Assembly: GCA_002412795.1 (NCBI GenBank)
Contig: DHVS01000012.1
Coordinates: 1 to 50,446, forward strand
Origin: a bacterium UBP2_UBA5202
GTDB taxonomy: Bacteria > Edwardsbacteria > AC1 > EtOH8
Reading direction: 5' to 3'
DNA: 50,446 nucleotides
Part shown: positions 16,801-23,890 of the stretch, piece by piece
Layout of the letters: every line of letters begins with the position of its first letter
Position numbering within the stretch: the stretch's first letter is position 1
Position numbers and translations under genes: made by a program
The notes under the pieces: generated by a model
What the model was told of the DNA's origin: nothing
Seen by the model: the letters and a program-made list of their open reading frames with translations, nothing else
Databases searched by the model: none

Positions 16801-18838
16801 CGACAACGGCTACGCCAACTCCTTTATTCATTCCGACTACCTGACCAAAGCATTACAATCCGGCGGCTGGAGCTATGACTGGTGGTCCAGCCAGCTGCAG
16901 GGACCCTACAAATCGAACGATCTAAAAAAATACAAGGCGGTGTTCATCCAGATAGCCCAGGACGGTCCCCAGGGCGGCAATTACCCGGCCTTTACCACCT
17001 CCCAGCGCGATACCCTGAAAAAATACCATGACGCCGGGGCCAGGTTTGCGGTTACCGGCAACGACATCGCTTGGGACACCTGGGCCAACCAGGCGGCCGG
17101 ACCCGACCTGCAGGCCGACACCATATTCTGCCGCAACTACCTGCACTTTACTTACAAGGGCGACCTGGCCAGCAATGCCACCTTAACCGACATGGTCTAC
17201 GGGGCCCCCGGCGACGAGATCTCCGGGGCCTACACCGCCGGCATAGCCCACGTTGACTGGAGGGCCGGGGCCAGCGGCGACACCATACATCTTTCCGGCA
17301 GTTCCACCCCCTTCGCCGGGACCGGCAGCTATGTCTGGAACATGGACGGCGTGTTCGACTCCTGTGGCATCAAGTGGGCTTCAACCAACAACATTGGCGC
17401 CCTGGGCAACGGGGTCTGGGGCGGCTACCCCACCCGGGTGGTAATGAACGCCTTCGAGATCACCCAGCTGGAAGCGGCCAATGCCAACAGCGCAGCCCGC
17501 ACCGACATCCTCAACAAGATGTTCATCTGGCTGATAGGCCACGACCACCCCTACGACACCATCCAGACCCCGGTGGCCGGCAACACCTACTCCGCCAGCC
17601 CCATCAGCATCGCCTGGCGTTCCTACGCCAAGAACGGGGCCTTCATAGACACTACCTGGGTTGAATACTCCAGCAACGGCGGAAACAGCTGGAACCTGCT
17701 GACCAAGGGTAACGGCCTGGCTTCGCCCTACAACTGGGACATCACTGCCCGCGAGAACGGCAATCAGTACCAGGTGCGGGTCCGGGTCCAGGACGGCGGG
17801 GTTTACCCGGCCATGTCCGGCTTTGACACCGTGGGCAACTTCACCATCAACCGCATCGGCAACGACTTCACCGGACCGCTGATAATGCCCGGCACCATCA
17901 AGATGAACCGCAACCCGGTGGGCAACGACGCCGGCAACGGGTTCACGGTTTCGGCGGTGGCTTCGGATTCCACCACCGGCCTGTCGCCCATCCAGGCGGT
18001 GCGCTGCTCGGTGGTTACCGGCAGCACCACCAAAGCGGTGGTGCTGATGAGCGCCACCGACGGCTCCTTCAACTCGGTTCAGGAGGCGGTCCACATAGAG
18101 ATTCCCTCCGCCGGCTGGACGGCCGGAGTCTACACGGTCTATTTAAGGGCCCAGGACGCTTCCACCGCCAAATCGGTTAACAACTGGGGAGTGCTGTCAT
18201 CCACCACCTTCCAGGTGGCCGAGAACATCAGCACCCCGGCGCTGTCGGTCAGCCTCAACCAGTTCACGGCCATGACCGCGGAAAAGGGCGTGCTGCTTAA
18301 CTGGAGCACAGCTTCGGAGAACGGTTCCTACAAATGGCTGATCGAAAGAAGCCTGAGCAACAGCGGGCCGTTCCAGAAGATCGCCGAACTGCCGGCCGCC
18401 AACCAGGCCCAGGAATACAGCTATAACGATCTTGGCGCAGTTCCCGGCCAGAGTTACTTCTACCTGCTGGTGGAGGTGGACAACCTCGGCAACCGCACCG
18501 AATTCGGGCCGGTGGTGGCCCAGTCCGGCGGCATCAGGATGCCCGCCATCTTCGCCCTGCAGGAGGCCAGGCCCAATCCGTTCGGCGGCACGGTGGACAT
18601 CAGTTACCAGCTGCCGGAACAGGCCCAGGTTTCGCTTAAGATCTACAACATCGCCGGACAGCTGGTGCGCACCGCGGACGAAGGTCTCAGGAACCCCGGC
18701 TACTACCCGGTCAGCTGGAACGGCGCCGGAGACAACGGCAAGGCCCTTTCCAACGGCATTTACATCTACCGGCTGACAGCCACCACGGCTTCCGGCCAGC
18801 AATACCAGACGGCCAGGAAGGTCACCCTGCTGAAATAG
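13805..18838 (+). CDS. secreted subtilisin-like (S8) serine protease with sorting domain
   Basis: 1677-aa exported serine endopeptidase with a near-perfect AGGAGG ribosome site 4 bases before the ATG. A signal peptide or N-terminal anchor (about 8-30) and a propeptide-like segment to about 280 precede the catalytic domain. The triad is visible as NLDTGC (D308), HGTHTAG (H370) and GTSMACP (S558). A beta-rich post-catalytic domain follows, then an amidotransferase-like alpha/beta module (about 995-1245; ILVWMWDDNG, AVFIQIAQDGP, ARFAVTGNDI), Ig/fibronectin-III modules, and a C-terminal FlgD-Ig-like domain (about 1580-1677; ARPNPFGG, IYNIAGQLV, RKVTLLK). It is monocistronic between its own promoter and hairpin-rich DNA. 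It probably degrades external protein. Cargo status by type IX is inferred from the C-terminal domain. Confidence 0.88.
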   Translation: MARKTSLLTTAIIALAGLALLVAFGLNEVTAYKADIKGQPQQPTTVSAAANAPAVIKAANVPDQASWAGMAKISVPVEAPASPKITFSNGYQIDAQLGEPKLPEDLKYGQPKADETTYYIVQFNGPVQESWRKGLEAEGAEIMFYLPQYAYVVRMTETARAKIVNAKSNIAYTGLFQPAYKISEQAVAKASAAKGGTFRAAILVFSPEDMAATVQQVEAIVGHKIFMKTSTEWAPGKWHNKIFVDVTKEQINSLANAKGIYWIEPMLKFKTHNANTQVTMQNGVLTANARVIWAKGINGEGQIIQNLDTGCSEANEYFRDNARRKSTWYWDNSHRKVVGQRAGARADEIELGWHEGSMSKFGDEAANSYHGTHTAGSNCGNDSTILAGTAEGMAKDAKLLFIDGGGDSGSVYGTYDLNRVGAWGWDSTVANGIPRAYISSNSWGSDDSGKYSGSSMEADQFMWSHKDYLWVFANGNTGTAGQPGGKAGSPATCKNGVAVGALASAGAGGLGGANTKATFSSWGRLVDGRLSPTVSAPGVNIISADGDGAGTRTMSGTSMACPIVAGSAAMLRQYFTEGWYPTGLKVAANGFIPSAALMKATLAISGDSTTSWCGSFVPDSLFGWGRVNLDTALFFSGNQVKLLLQDNRTGINTGEALEYQVRIPALATGLKISLTWTDYPGATFAAKTLVNDLDLDAYSPAAARYRGNRYGTVLPRQSVTTATTNDSIDIIEGIKVVSPAEGTWKIRVTGKNVAMGPQPFALVVTYRTALPAAGKVYLDKPVYAVPTTAGSIDTLRIEVYDMNKTGNCTVFVWSKLAEPKQGTSYPETLILALTGTGLYKGTMPLENSTPITFNNKKLNADQNDTIYVIYNDALPLGVDTAKAVVDASLFTITNVRAGDTQPPVGTMKNVLWTTSRNATRKVYYGPTTALGSVAVSDTPTMVNHTLQLSGLAGNTLYYFDVESKDARGITLRDNNGGRHYSFSTGGGSGQSDILVWMWDDNGYANSFIHSDYLTKALQSGGWSYDWWSSQLQGPYKSNDLKKYKAVFIQIAQDGPQGGNYPAFTTSQRDTLKKYHDAGARFAVTGNDIAWDTWANQAAGPDLQADTIFCRNYLHFTYKGDLASNATLTDMVYGAPGDEISGAYTAGIAHVDWRAGASGDTIHLSGSSTPFAGTGSYVWNMDGVFDSCGIKWASTNNIGALGNGVWGGYPTRVVMNAFEITQLEAANANSAARTDILNKMFIWLIGHDHPYDTIQTPVAGNTYSASPISIAWRSYAKNGAFIDTTWVEYSSNGGNSWNLLTKGNGLASPYNWDITARENGNQYQVRVRVQDGGVYPAMSGFDTVGNFTINRIGNDFTGPLIMPGTIKMNRNPVGNDAGNGFTVSAVASDSTTGLSPIQAVRCSVVTGSTTKAVVLMSATDGSFNSVQEAVHIEIPSAGWTAGVYTVYLRAQDASTAKSVNNWGVLSSTTFQVAENISTPALSVSLNQFTAMTAEKGVLLNWSTASENGSYKWLIERSLSNSGPFQKIAELPAANQAQEYSYNDLGAVPGQSYFYLLVEVDNLGNRTEFGPVVAQSGGIRMPAIFALQEARPNPFGGTVDISYQLPEQAQVSLKIYNIAGQLVRTADEGLRNPGYYPVSWNGAGDNGKALSNGIYIYRLTATTASGQQYQTARKVTLLK

Positions 18839-18910
18839 CCCTTCGACAGGACATCGGCAGGGCTTCGACTTGCTCAGCCGGGCCGCTCAGCCTGGCAGCT
18901 CAGGACAAGC
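18839..18910. repeat. dispersed CTTCGAC/GCTCAG-rich repeat
   Basis: CCCTTCGACAGG, GGCTTCGACTTGCTCAG, GCCGCTCAGCC and GGCAGCTCAGGACAAGC are permuted pieces of a CTTCGACAAGCTCAGGAC-type motif. This motif is familiar as an intergenic repeat in many bacterial genomes. It lies directly after the subtilisin stop codon. Confidence 0.5.
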
Positions 18911-18924
18911 TTTAACTGGTAGTT

Positions 18925-18965
18925 AAGTTTAGTGGGCCATTCCTTTGGGAATGGCCCCTAAACTT
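18925..18965. repeat. long hairpin downstream of the subtilisin gene
   Basis: AAGTTTAGTGGGCCATTCC (18925-18943) pairs with GGAATGGCCCCTAAACTT across a four-base loop, with a single mismatch in about 19 bp. No T tract follows, so it is a dispersed palindrome or a rho-independent-like 3' end of uncertain activity. Confidence 0.65.
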
Positions 18966-18998
18966 TGGCGCCTGGGGGATTACCAATAGTAACGACCA

Positions 18999-19026
18999 AT
19001 AGCCACGACCTTTAGGTCGTGGCTAT
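18999..19026. repeat. perfect 12-bp hairpin
   Basis: ATAGCCACGACC (18999-19010), loop TTTA, GGTCGTGGCTAT (19015-19026). No U tract follows. It lies between the first hairpin and the promoter of the next gene. Confidence 0.65.
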
Positions 19027-19060
19027 AAACGATTGACACCACAGACCCCTAAACTTATTA

Positions 19061-19089
19061 TTGACAAATAGCGGCATAAATACTATAAT
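19061..19089 (+). promoter_or_regulatory. consensus sigma70 promoter for the kelch-repeat protein
   Basis: Perfect TTGACA (19061-19066), 17-base spacer and perfect TATAAT (19084-19089). This is the strongest promoter match in the window. Confidence 0.85.
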
Positions 19090-19136
19090 ATTTGATACCA
19101 TTGGGCCAAGAAATACAATTTAAAGGAGTTTTTATC

Positions 19137-22100
19137 ATGCGGAAAACCTTGTCAGTCATCTTTGTTCTGGCCGTGATCTTGGCAGCGATCATTCCTGCCC
19201 AGGCCGGAGAGAGGGCGGCCATCAATGCCGGCTCCCTTAAAACCGAATTTTGGCAGAACGGCCTGATGGGCGACACCACGGCCAATCTGATGTTCCCGGC
19301 CGGGCTTTACCAGGGGGCCTCGCTGCTGAGGCTGGGAAGCCTGTGGTTCGGCGGCTCGGTGGACGGAAAACAGAATTTCGGGGTCAGCTGCGGACGCCTT
19401 ACAGCCTCGGGTAAGCCCGTCAGCGAATGGGCCCCGGACAGCCTGGGAGTCCAGGTTTCCATCCCCGGCCCCAGGTCTCCGCTGGAACTCATGTTGAACC
19501 TGAACGACCAGGACCCGGCCGCCAACCAAGAGGTGATCCTGGGAATAAGCGCAGATGTAAAGGCCCACCAGTGGAGCTATCTGCCGGTTGATAAATTCTA
19601 CCTGCTGGAATACTCCTTTCGGAATAATGGCACTCTCCAGATAGACAGCGCCTATGCCGGTTTGTGGCACCTGGCCAATGTCTTTAAAACCCAGGCCGTC
19701 AATGCCGAAAACGTAGATTACGCCGGCTACGATGTCACGGCAGATCCGGTAAACGGCGGCGCCCGCAACCTGCTGTATGTGACGGCCGATTCGGTGCAGT
19801 GCCAAAATCTGTACGGGATCAACTCTCCCTATCTGGGCTTCCGCCTGCTGGAGGCCGGAAACCCGGACGGCAGCCCGGCCGCCCTAAGCGGAGCCTGTGC
19901 CTGGCGGGGAGCGGTAGCCGCCCCCAAAAGCGACGATTCCCCCCTGGATTACCGGAGCCGCTATTTCTACCTTTCCCGGGGCAGGTTTGACGCCGAGCTG
20001 ATCCCCAGGTTCAATATGCCCAATCGGACCCTGGATAACACCCACCTTAAGATCGAAGGCGTGGTACTGTCCGAGGTGGACGGGATCTGGGACATTAACG
20101 ACACCTCTCATGTGGGCCTTAACTACTATACCGGAGGAAGCTTCAATACCGCCAGCGGCATCATCACCCTGGGCACCCCCCGGTCCGACAAGCTGAAAGC
20201 GGTGGCCAGGGAGGCGGACCAGCAGACCGACACCCTGACCGTCCAGGTGCAGAACCTGCCGCTGGCCCAGGTAACGGGGGTTTATGATAACGCTACCGGC
20301 ACCGGCACCAATTACTACAGCGGGGGAAGTTTCGTCTCCACCACCGGGGTCATCACCCTGGGCACTCCCTACGTCAAGCTGAACACTGTCAGCAACGAGG
20401 AGGACTGGGCCGGGGACGAATACACGGTCTCTGCCCAGATCACCCCCCTGTACCAGGTGATCAGCGTCTACGACAACACCTCCGGCACCGGCACCGACTA
20501 CTATGCCGGCGGCTCGTTCTCCGAAAACGGGCAGATCACACTGGGAACGGCTTACGCCAATTACGAAAGCGCCCCGCTTTACATCAACTACCGCTGGCGG
20601 GAGACCTCGCCCTCCATGTATGTAGATTACAGCTATAAGCTTAATAATGTGATAACCAGCTACAAATACTATCATACCAAGACCGGGGTGGCGCCCATCG
20701 ACTACACCAACCTGACCCTGTCCGATCCCACCGGGCTGGAGGAGGTATCCGGGGTCTACCGCCAAAACGACACCCTGATGGCCGGAACCGACTACTATAT
20801 CGGCGGCAGCTTTGACAAGGGCACCGGCCAGATATTCCTGGCCACGCCCCTGCCCGATGACACCGCCGATAATTACCTGAGGGAGAACTACACCTACGAT
20901 ATGTCTTACGTTCCCACCGACAGCTGCATCTGGCTGGGCATGGGCATCTGGCCTGATTTCGATAAAGTGGTGGAGATCATCGGCGTATACGACAATGCTT
21001 CAGGGACGGGAACCAACTACTTCACCGGCGGATATTACGATGCCGGGACCTATGAAATCTATCTGGGCACGAAATACCCCGATGGGATATCAGGTTATCC
21101 GGTATACATCACCTACCGCTACCTAAAACTGACCAACGCCCTGGTAAAATACCACAGCAACGATCTGGGGCCGCAAAATCTGATGATGTCGGTAGGACCA
21201 TGGAACATGGCTCCCGGCGATTCCGCCCGGGCGGTGTTCGCGGTGGTGGCCGGCAACAGCCTGGCCGAGATCCAGGCAGCCTCGGATTCGGCCCAGTATC
21301 TTTGGAACAACCCGGGAACGGCGGTGACCACTTCCAAGGGCTCCGTCTCCGGCCAGGTAACCCGCACCCTGAACCGGGGGGGGGTGGAGAATGCCGTGGT
21401 CACCATCTACCAGGGTCCCGCCGCGCTTGATTCCGGCCTTGCCGACGGCAACGGGCGCTATTTCATAGCCAATCTGGAAGCCGGATTCTTAGATTCCCTG
21501 GTGGCGGTTGCACCGGGTTACGCCCCGCAAACCATGGCCTTTAGTGCCTCTGTTACTGCCGGACAGGATACCACCGGGCTTGATTTTGTGCTGGTCTCGG
21601 ACAAGGCCGACCTCAGCGGTTACGTGTTCCGGGCCGACAGTACAACAGTTGTGGCCGGAGCGAAGGTCTTTCTACAGGGCAGCAACTTTGACAGCACTTT
21701 TACCGATGCCGGAGGCCATTATTCATTCGCTTCGGTGCTGACTTCAACCACCGACAGCCTATTGTTTTCTTGTCCCGGATACATATCCGGCGTTATTGCT
21801 AACCTGAGTCTGCTGGCCGATTCTGCCGTGATCGTCAACAAGGTGCTGCATTCGGCTGGCGGCTGGCTGGAAGGAACGATCACCAAGTCCGACAGCCTGA
21901 CCCCGGTGGCCAATGCCGTAATCAGCGTAACCGGCCCGATGCCGGCCGCAGACACCACCGATGCTTCCGGTAATTACAGCCTGGCCGGACTGACGGCCGG
22001 GGCATATGATGTCAGTATTGTTGCAGCCGGGTATTCCCCCCAGAACATCACCGGGGTGGCGGTTCAAGCCGATTCCTCTTCCAGGGCGGATGCCAGCCTG

Positions 22101-23582
22101 GATCAAACTTTCTCTGCTTCCGGGCTGGTTTGGGCGGCCAAGACCAAAATACCGAACTGGCTTTTTGGAACTGCCTCCTGCCAGTTGGGCGGGAAAATCT
22201 ACCTGTTCGGCGGCCGCGATTATGCTTGGGTTAGGAACACCGCTTACTGTTATGATCCTGCGGCCGACACCCTGGGCGGAACTCCCTGGTCAGTTTTGGC
22301 CGCCATGCCCACCGCCCGCTACGGGCTGGGATGCGCCGCAGTCGGCGACAGCATCGTCTATGTCATCGGAGGGTATACTCAGGACAGCCTGGCGTTGTCA
22401 ACAATTGAGGCATACAAACCTGCCGACAACAGTTGGGTGACCGGTCTGCCGGCCATGCCCACTCCCCGGGCGTTCATGGGGGTGACCAGCATCAAAGACT
22501 CGGTCTATGCGGTGGGGGGAGAAAACAATCTCATCGCCGGACTGGATACCGTGGAGATCTACCTGTCCTCCAGCAACACCTGGGTCACCAAAAAGGCCCT
22601 GCTGGGCGGGCCGGCTTTTGGCCGGACCGGGCCGGCAGTAATAGCCTTGGATAGTCTGGGGGTGAAGCGCGTTTATTCTGTCGGCGGTAAAAAGGTGGAT
22701 GGAACATTTTTAACCAGCAACCAAAAATACAATCCGGTAACCAATGCCTGGATCACCCGGGCGGCGATAAGTTCGCCAGTGGGGTACGGCGCAGCGGCGG
22801 GAGTGAACGATTCCCTCTATCTGGTCGGAGGCAAGAACGGGGCCACCTATCTGCAGACAGCACAAAGCTACAGCCCGTTCAGCAACACCTGGCTGGCCAA
22901 CAGTGCTTATCCTACCAACATTGCCCTGGCCTCGATCAGCTCCCAGGATTCCACGGGCTTCTGGGTGCTGGGCGGAATGGTCAGCGATAACTTCATCAGC
23001 GACTCCATTTATTTCGGCTACAAGCCGGGGGCCATAGCCGGCCGGGTTTACAGCCTGGTGACCGGACCGATAGCCGGGGTGACAGTCACAGCCAAACGCG
23101 GGCCGCAGGCCAAGAACAGCGAACAGACCAAGACCGACGGAACCTACACCCTGGCCGGGCTGGAGCCGGGACAATACGACTTGCAGCTTTTCAAGGCCGG
23201 TTCGGTAGATACCACCATAAGCGATGTTGCGGTGAAATGGGGCCAGGTGACCGACTCCGTAAACTGCCTGGGAATTGCAGGCCAGCCTGGCACTGTCCAA
23301 CAGTATGGATTTAAATTAAGCCCGGCCTATCCCAACCCGGTCAAAAACCTGACCACCATCAGTTACCAGCTGCCGGCCAAAACAAACATGGAACTGTCGG
23401 TTTACAACGTGCTGGGGCAGAAGGTCAAAACCCTGGCCCAGGGCAGCCAGAATGCCGGATGGCATTCTGTTACCTGGAACGGACGGGACCACGGCGGCCG
23501 GAAGGTGGCCAGCGGCATTTACCTTTATCGCCTGACCACCTCCTCAGGTAACGCGGTTAAAAAATTAGTGGTGATCAGGTAA
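19137..23582 (+). CDS. secreted kelch / carboxypeptidase-regulatory-like repeat protein with sorting domain
   Basis: 1481 aa counted from the ATG at 19137, chosen because AAAGGAG lies 8 bases upstream and a signal peptide (to AQAGE) starts there; an in-frame TTG at 19092 has no such support. About residues 310-665 hold five copies of a novel-looking module (VYDN.SGTGTNYY.GGSF...G.I.LGT). Next come three carboxypeptidase-regulatory-like beta domains (about 735-985; VSGQVTRTLNRGGVENAVVT, LSGYVFRADSTTVVAGAKVF and LEGTITKSDS types). A kelch beta-propeller follows (about 1010-1290; IYLFGGRDY, VYVIGGYT, VYAVGGENN, LYLVGGKNG). A fourth regulatory-like domain and an FlgD-Ig-like C-terminal domain (YPNPVKN, VYNVLGQKV, WNGRDHGG, KKLVVIR) end the protein. 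No active site was recognised; a carbohydrate-binding or adhesive role is possible. Confidence 0.78.
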   Translation: MRKTLSVIFVLAVILAAIIPAQAGERAAINAGSLKTEFWQNGLMGDTTANLMFPAGLYQGASLLRLGSLWFGGSVDGKQNFGVSCGRLTASGKPVSEWAPDSLGVQVSIPGPRSPLELMLNLNDQDPAANQEVILGISADVKAHQWSYLPVDKFYLLEYSFRNNGTLQIDSAYAGLWHLANVFKTQAVNAENVDYAGYDVTADPVNGGARNLLYVTADSVQCQNLYGINSPYLGFRLLEAGNPDGSPAALSGACAWRGAVAAPKSDDSPLDYRSRYFYLSRGRFDAELIPRFNMPNRTLDNTHLKIEGVVLSEVDGIWDINDTSHVGLNYYTGGSFNTASGIITLGTPRSDKLKAVAREADQQTDTLTVQVQNLPLAQVTGVYDNATGTGTNYYSGGSFVSTTGVITLGTPYVKLNTVSNEEDWAGDEYTVSAQITPLYQVISVYDNTSGTGTDYYAGGSFSENGQITLGTAYANYESAPLYINYRWRETSPSMYVDYSYKLNNVITSYKYYHTKTGVAPIDYTNLTLSDPTGLEEVSGVYRQNDTLMAGTDYYIGGSFDKGTGQIFLATPLPDDTADNYLRENYTYDMSYVPTDSCIWLGMGIWPDFDKVVEIIGVYDNASGTGTNYFTGGYYDAGTYEIYLGTKYPDGISGYPVYITYRYLKLTNALVKYHSNDLGPQNLMMSVGPWNMAPGDSARAVFAVVAGNSLAEIQAASDSAQYLWNNPGTAVTTSKGSVSGQVTRTLNRGGVENAVVTIYQGPAALDSGLADGNGRYFIANLEAGFLDSLVAVAPGYAPQTMAFSASVTAGQDTTGLDFVLVSDKADLSGYVFRADSTTVVAGAKVFLQGSNFDSTFTDAGGHYSFASVLTSTTDSLLFSCPGYISGVIANLSLLADSAVIVNKVLHSAGGWLEGTITKSDSLTPVANAVISVTGPMPAADTTDASGNYSLAGLTAGAYDVSIVAAGYSPQNITGVAVQADSSSRADASLDQTFSASGLVWAAKTKIPNWLFGTASCQLGGKIYLFGGRDYAWVRNTAYCYDPAADTLGGTPWSVLAAMPTARYGLGCAAVGDSIVYVIGGYTQDSLALSTIEAYKPADNSWVTGLPAMPTPRAFMGVTSIKDSVYAVGGENNLIAGLDTVEIYLSSSNTWVTKKALLGGPAFGRTGPAVIALDSLGVKRVYSVGGKKVDGTFLTSNQKYNPVTNAWITRAAISSPVGYGAAAGVNDSLYLVGGKNGATYLQTAQSYSPFSNTWLANSAYPTNIALASISSQDSTGFWVLGGMVSDNFISDSIYFGYKPGAIAGRVYSLVTGPIAGVTVTAKRGPQAKNSEQTKTDGTYTLAGLEPGQYDLQLFKAGSVDTTISDVAVKWGQVTDSVNCLGIAGQPGTVQQYGFKLSPAYPNPVKNLTTISYQLPAKTNMELSVYNVLGQKVKTLAQGSQNAGWHSVTWNGRDHGGRKVASGIYLYRLTTSSGNAVKKLVVIR

Positions 23583-23598
23583 TTTCCAACCATCCAAA

Positions 23599-23645
23599 GG
23601 CCCGGCCGGAATTTATTACGGCCGGGCCCGGTTATCTTTTCTTTT
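23599..23645 (+). terminator. rho-independent terminator after the kelch-repeat gene
   Basis: GGCCCGGCCG (23599-23608) pairs perfectly with CGGCCGGGCC (23619-23628); a T-rich tail TTATCTTTTCTTTT follows three bases later. Confidence 0.8.
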
Positions 23646-23668
23646 CCGCATTATTTTTCTTTTCCCCC

Positions 23669-23697
23669 TTGACAAAAGCCCGTTTGTATACTATGAT
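23669..23697 (+). promoter_or_regulatory. promoter of the BNR-porU-porV operon
   Basis: Perfect TTGACA (23669-23674), 17-base spacer, TATGAT (23692-23697). A start near 23704 leaves a leader of about 187 bases before the first ATG. Confidence 0.8.
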
Positions 23698-23703
23698 TAA
23701 ATA

Positions 23704-23890
23704 ATTAACAGGAGATCAATTAACGTCCGGTAAATGTAAGTAAAACAGTTCAGGTGCCAATTGCCTCCCGGCGGGGGAGGAGCTGTTTTATTTAACATAT
23801 GGTGCCGGCCGTCCGTCCATAGGATCGCGGTCAACAGGGCTGGCATCATTTATCGAATGATGCCAGCTTTTTATTTAAGGAGCGTCCGCC
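23704..23890 (+). promoter_or_regulatory. structured leader, candidate attenuator or cis-regulatory RNA
   Basis: The leader can fold as a domain closed by TAAAACAG (23741) and CTGTTTTA (23783), enclosing CCTCCC/GGGGGAGG, followed by a terminator hairpin (23839-23872) and the ribosome site AAGGAG (23877). GGTGCC at 23801 can pair with GGCATC inside the 5' arm of the terminator, which would be a mutually exclusive fold. No known riboswitch consensus (cobalamin, SAM, TPP, c-di-GMP, fluoride) was recognised. It may instead be an independent small RNA that ends at the terminator. Confidence 0.45.
23839..23872 (+). terminator. intrinsic-terminator hairpin inside the operon leader
   Basis: A perfect 12-bp stem GCTGGCATCATT/AATGATGCCAGC with a 5-base loop is followed at once by TTTTT, ending 18 bases before the start codon. 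Its position between promoter and gene suggests attenuation. Confidence 0.75.

Noticed and set aside
23704..23872. Known riboswitch class in the leader before the BNR-porU-porV operon
   Set aside because: Cobalamin, c-di-GMP, SAM, TPP, glycine, fluoride and molybdenum-cofactor signatures were considered; none matched convincingly.
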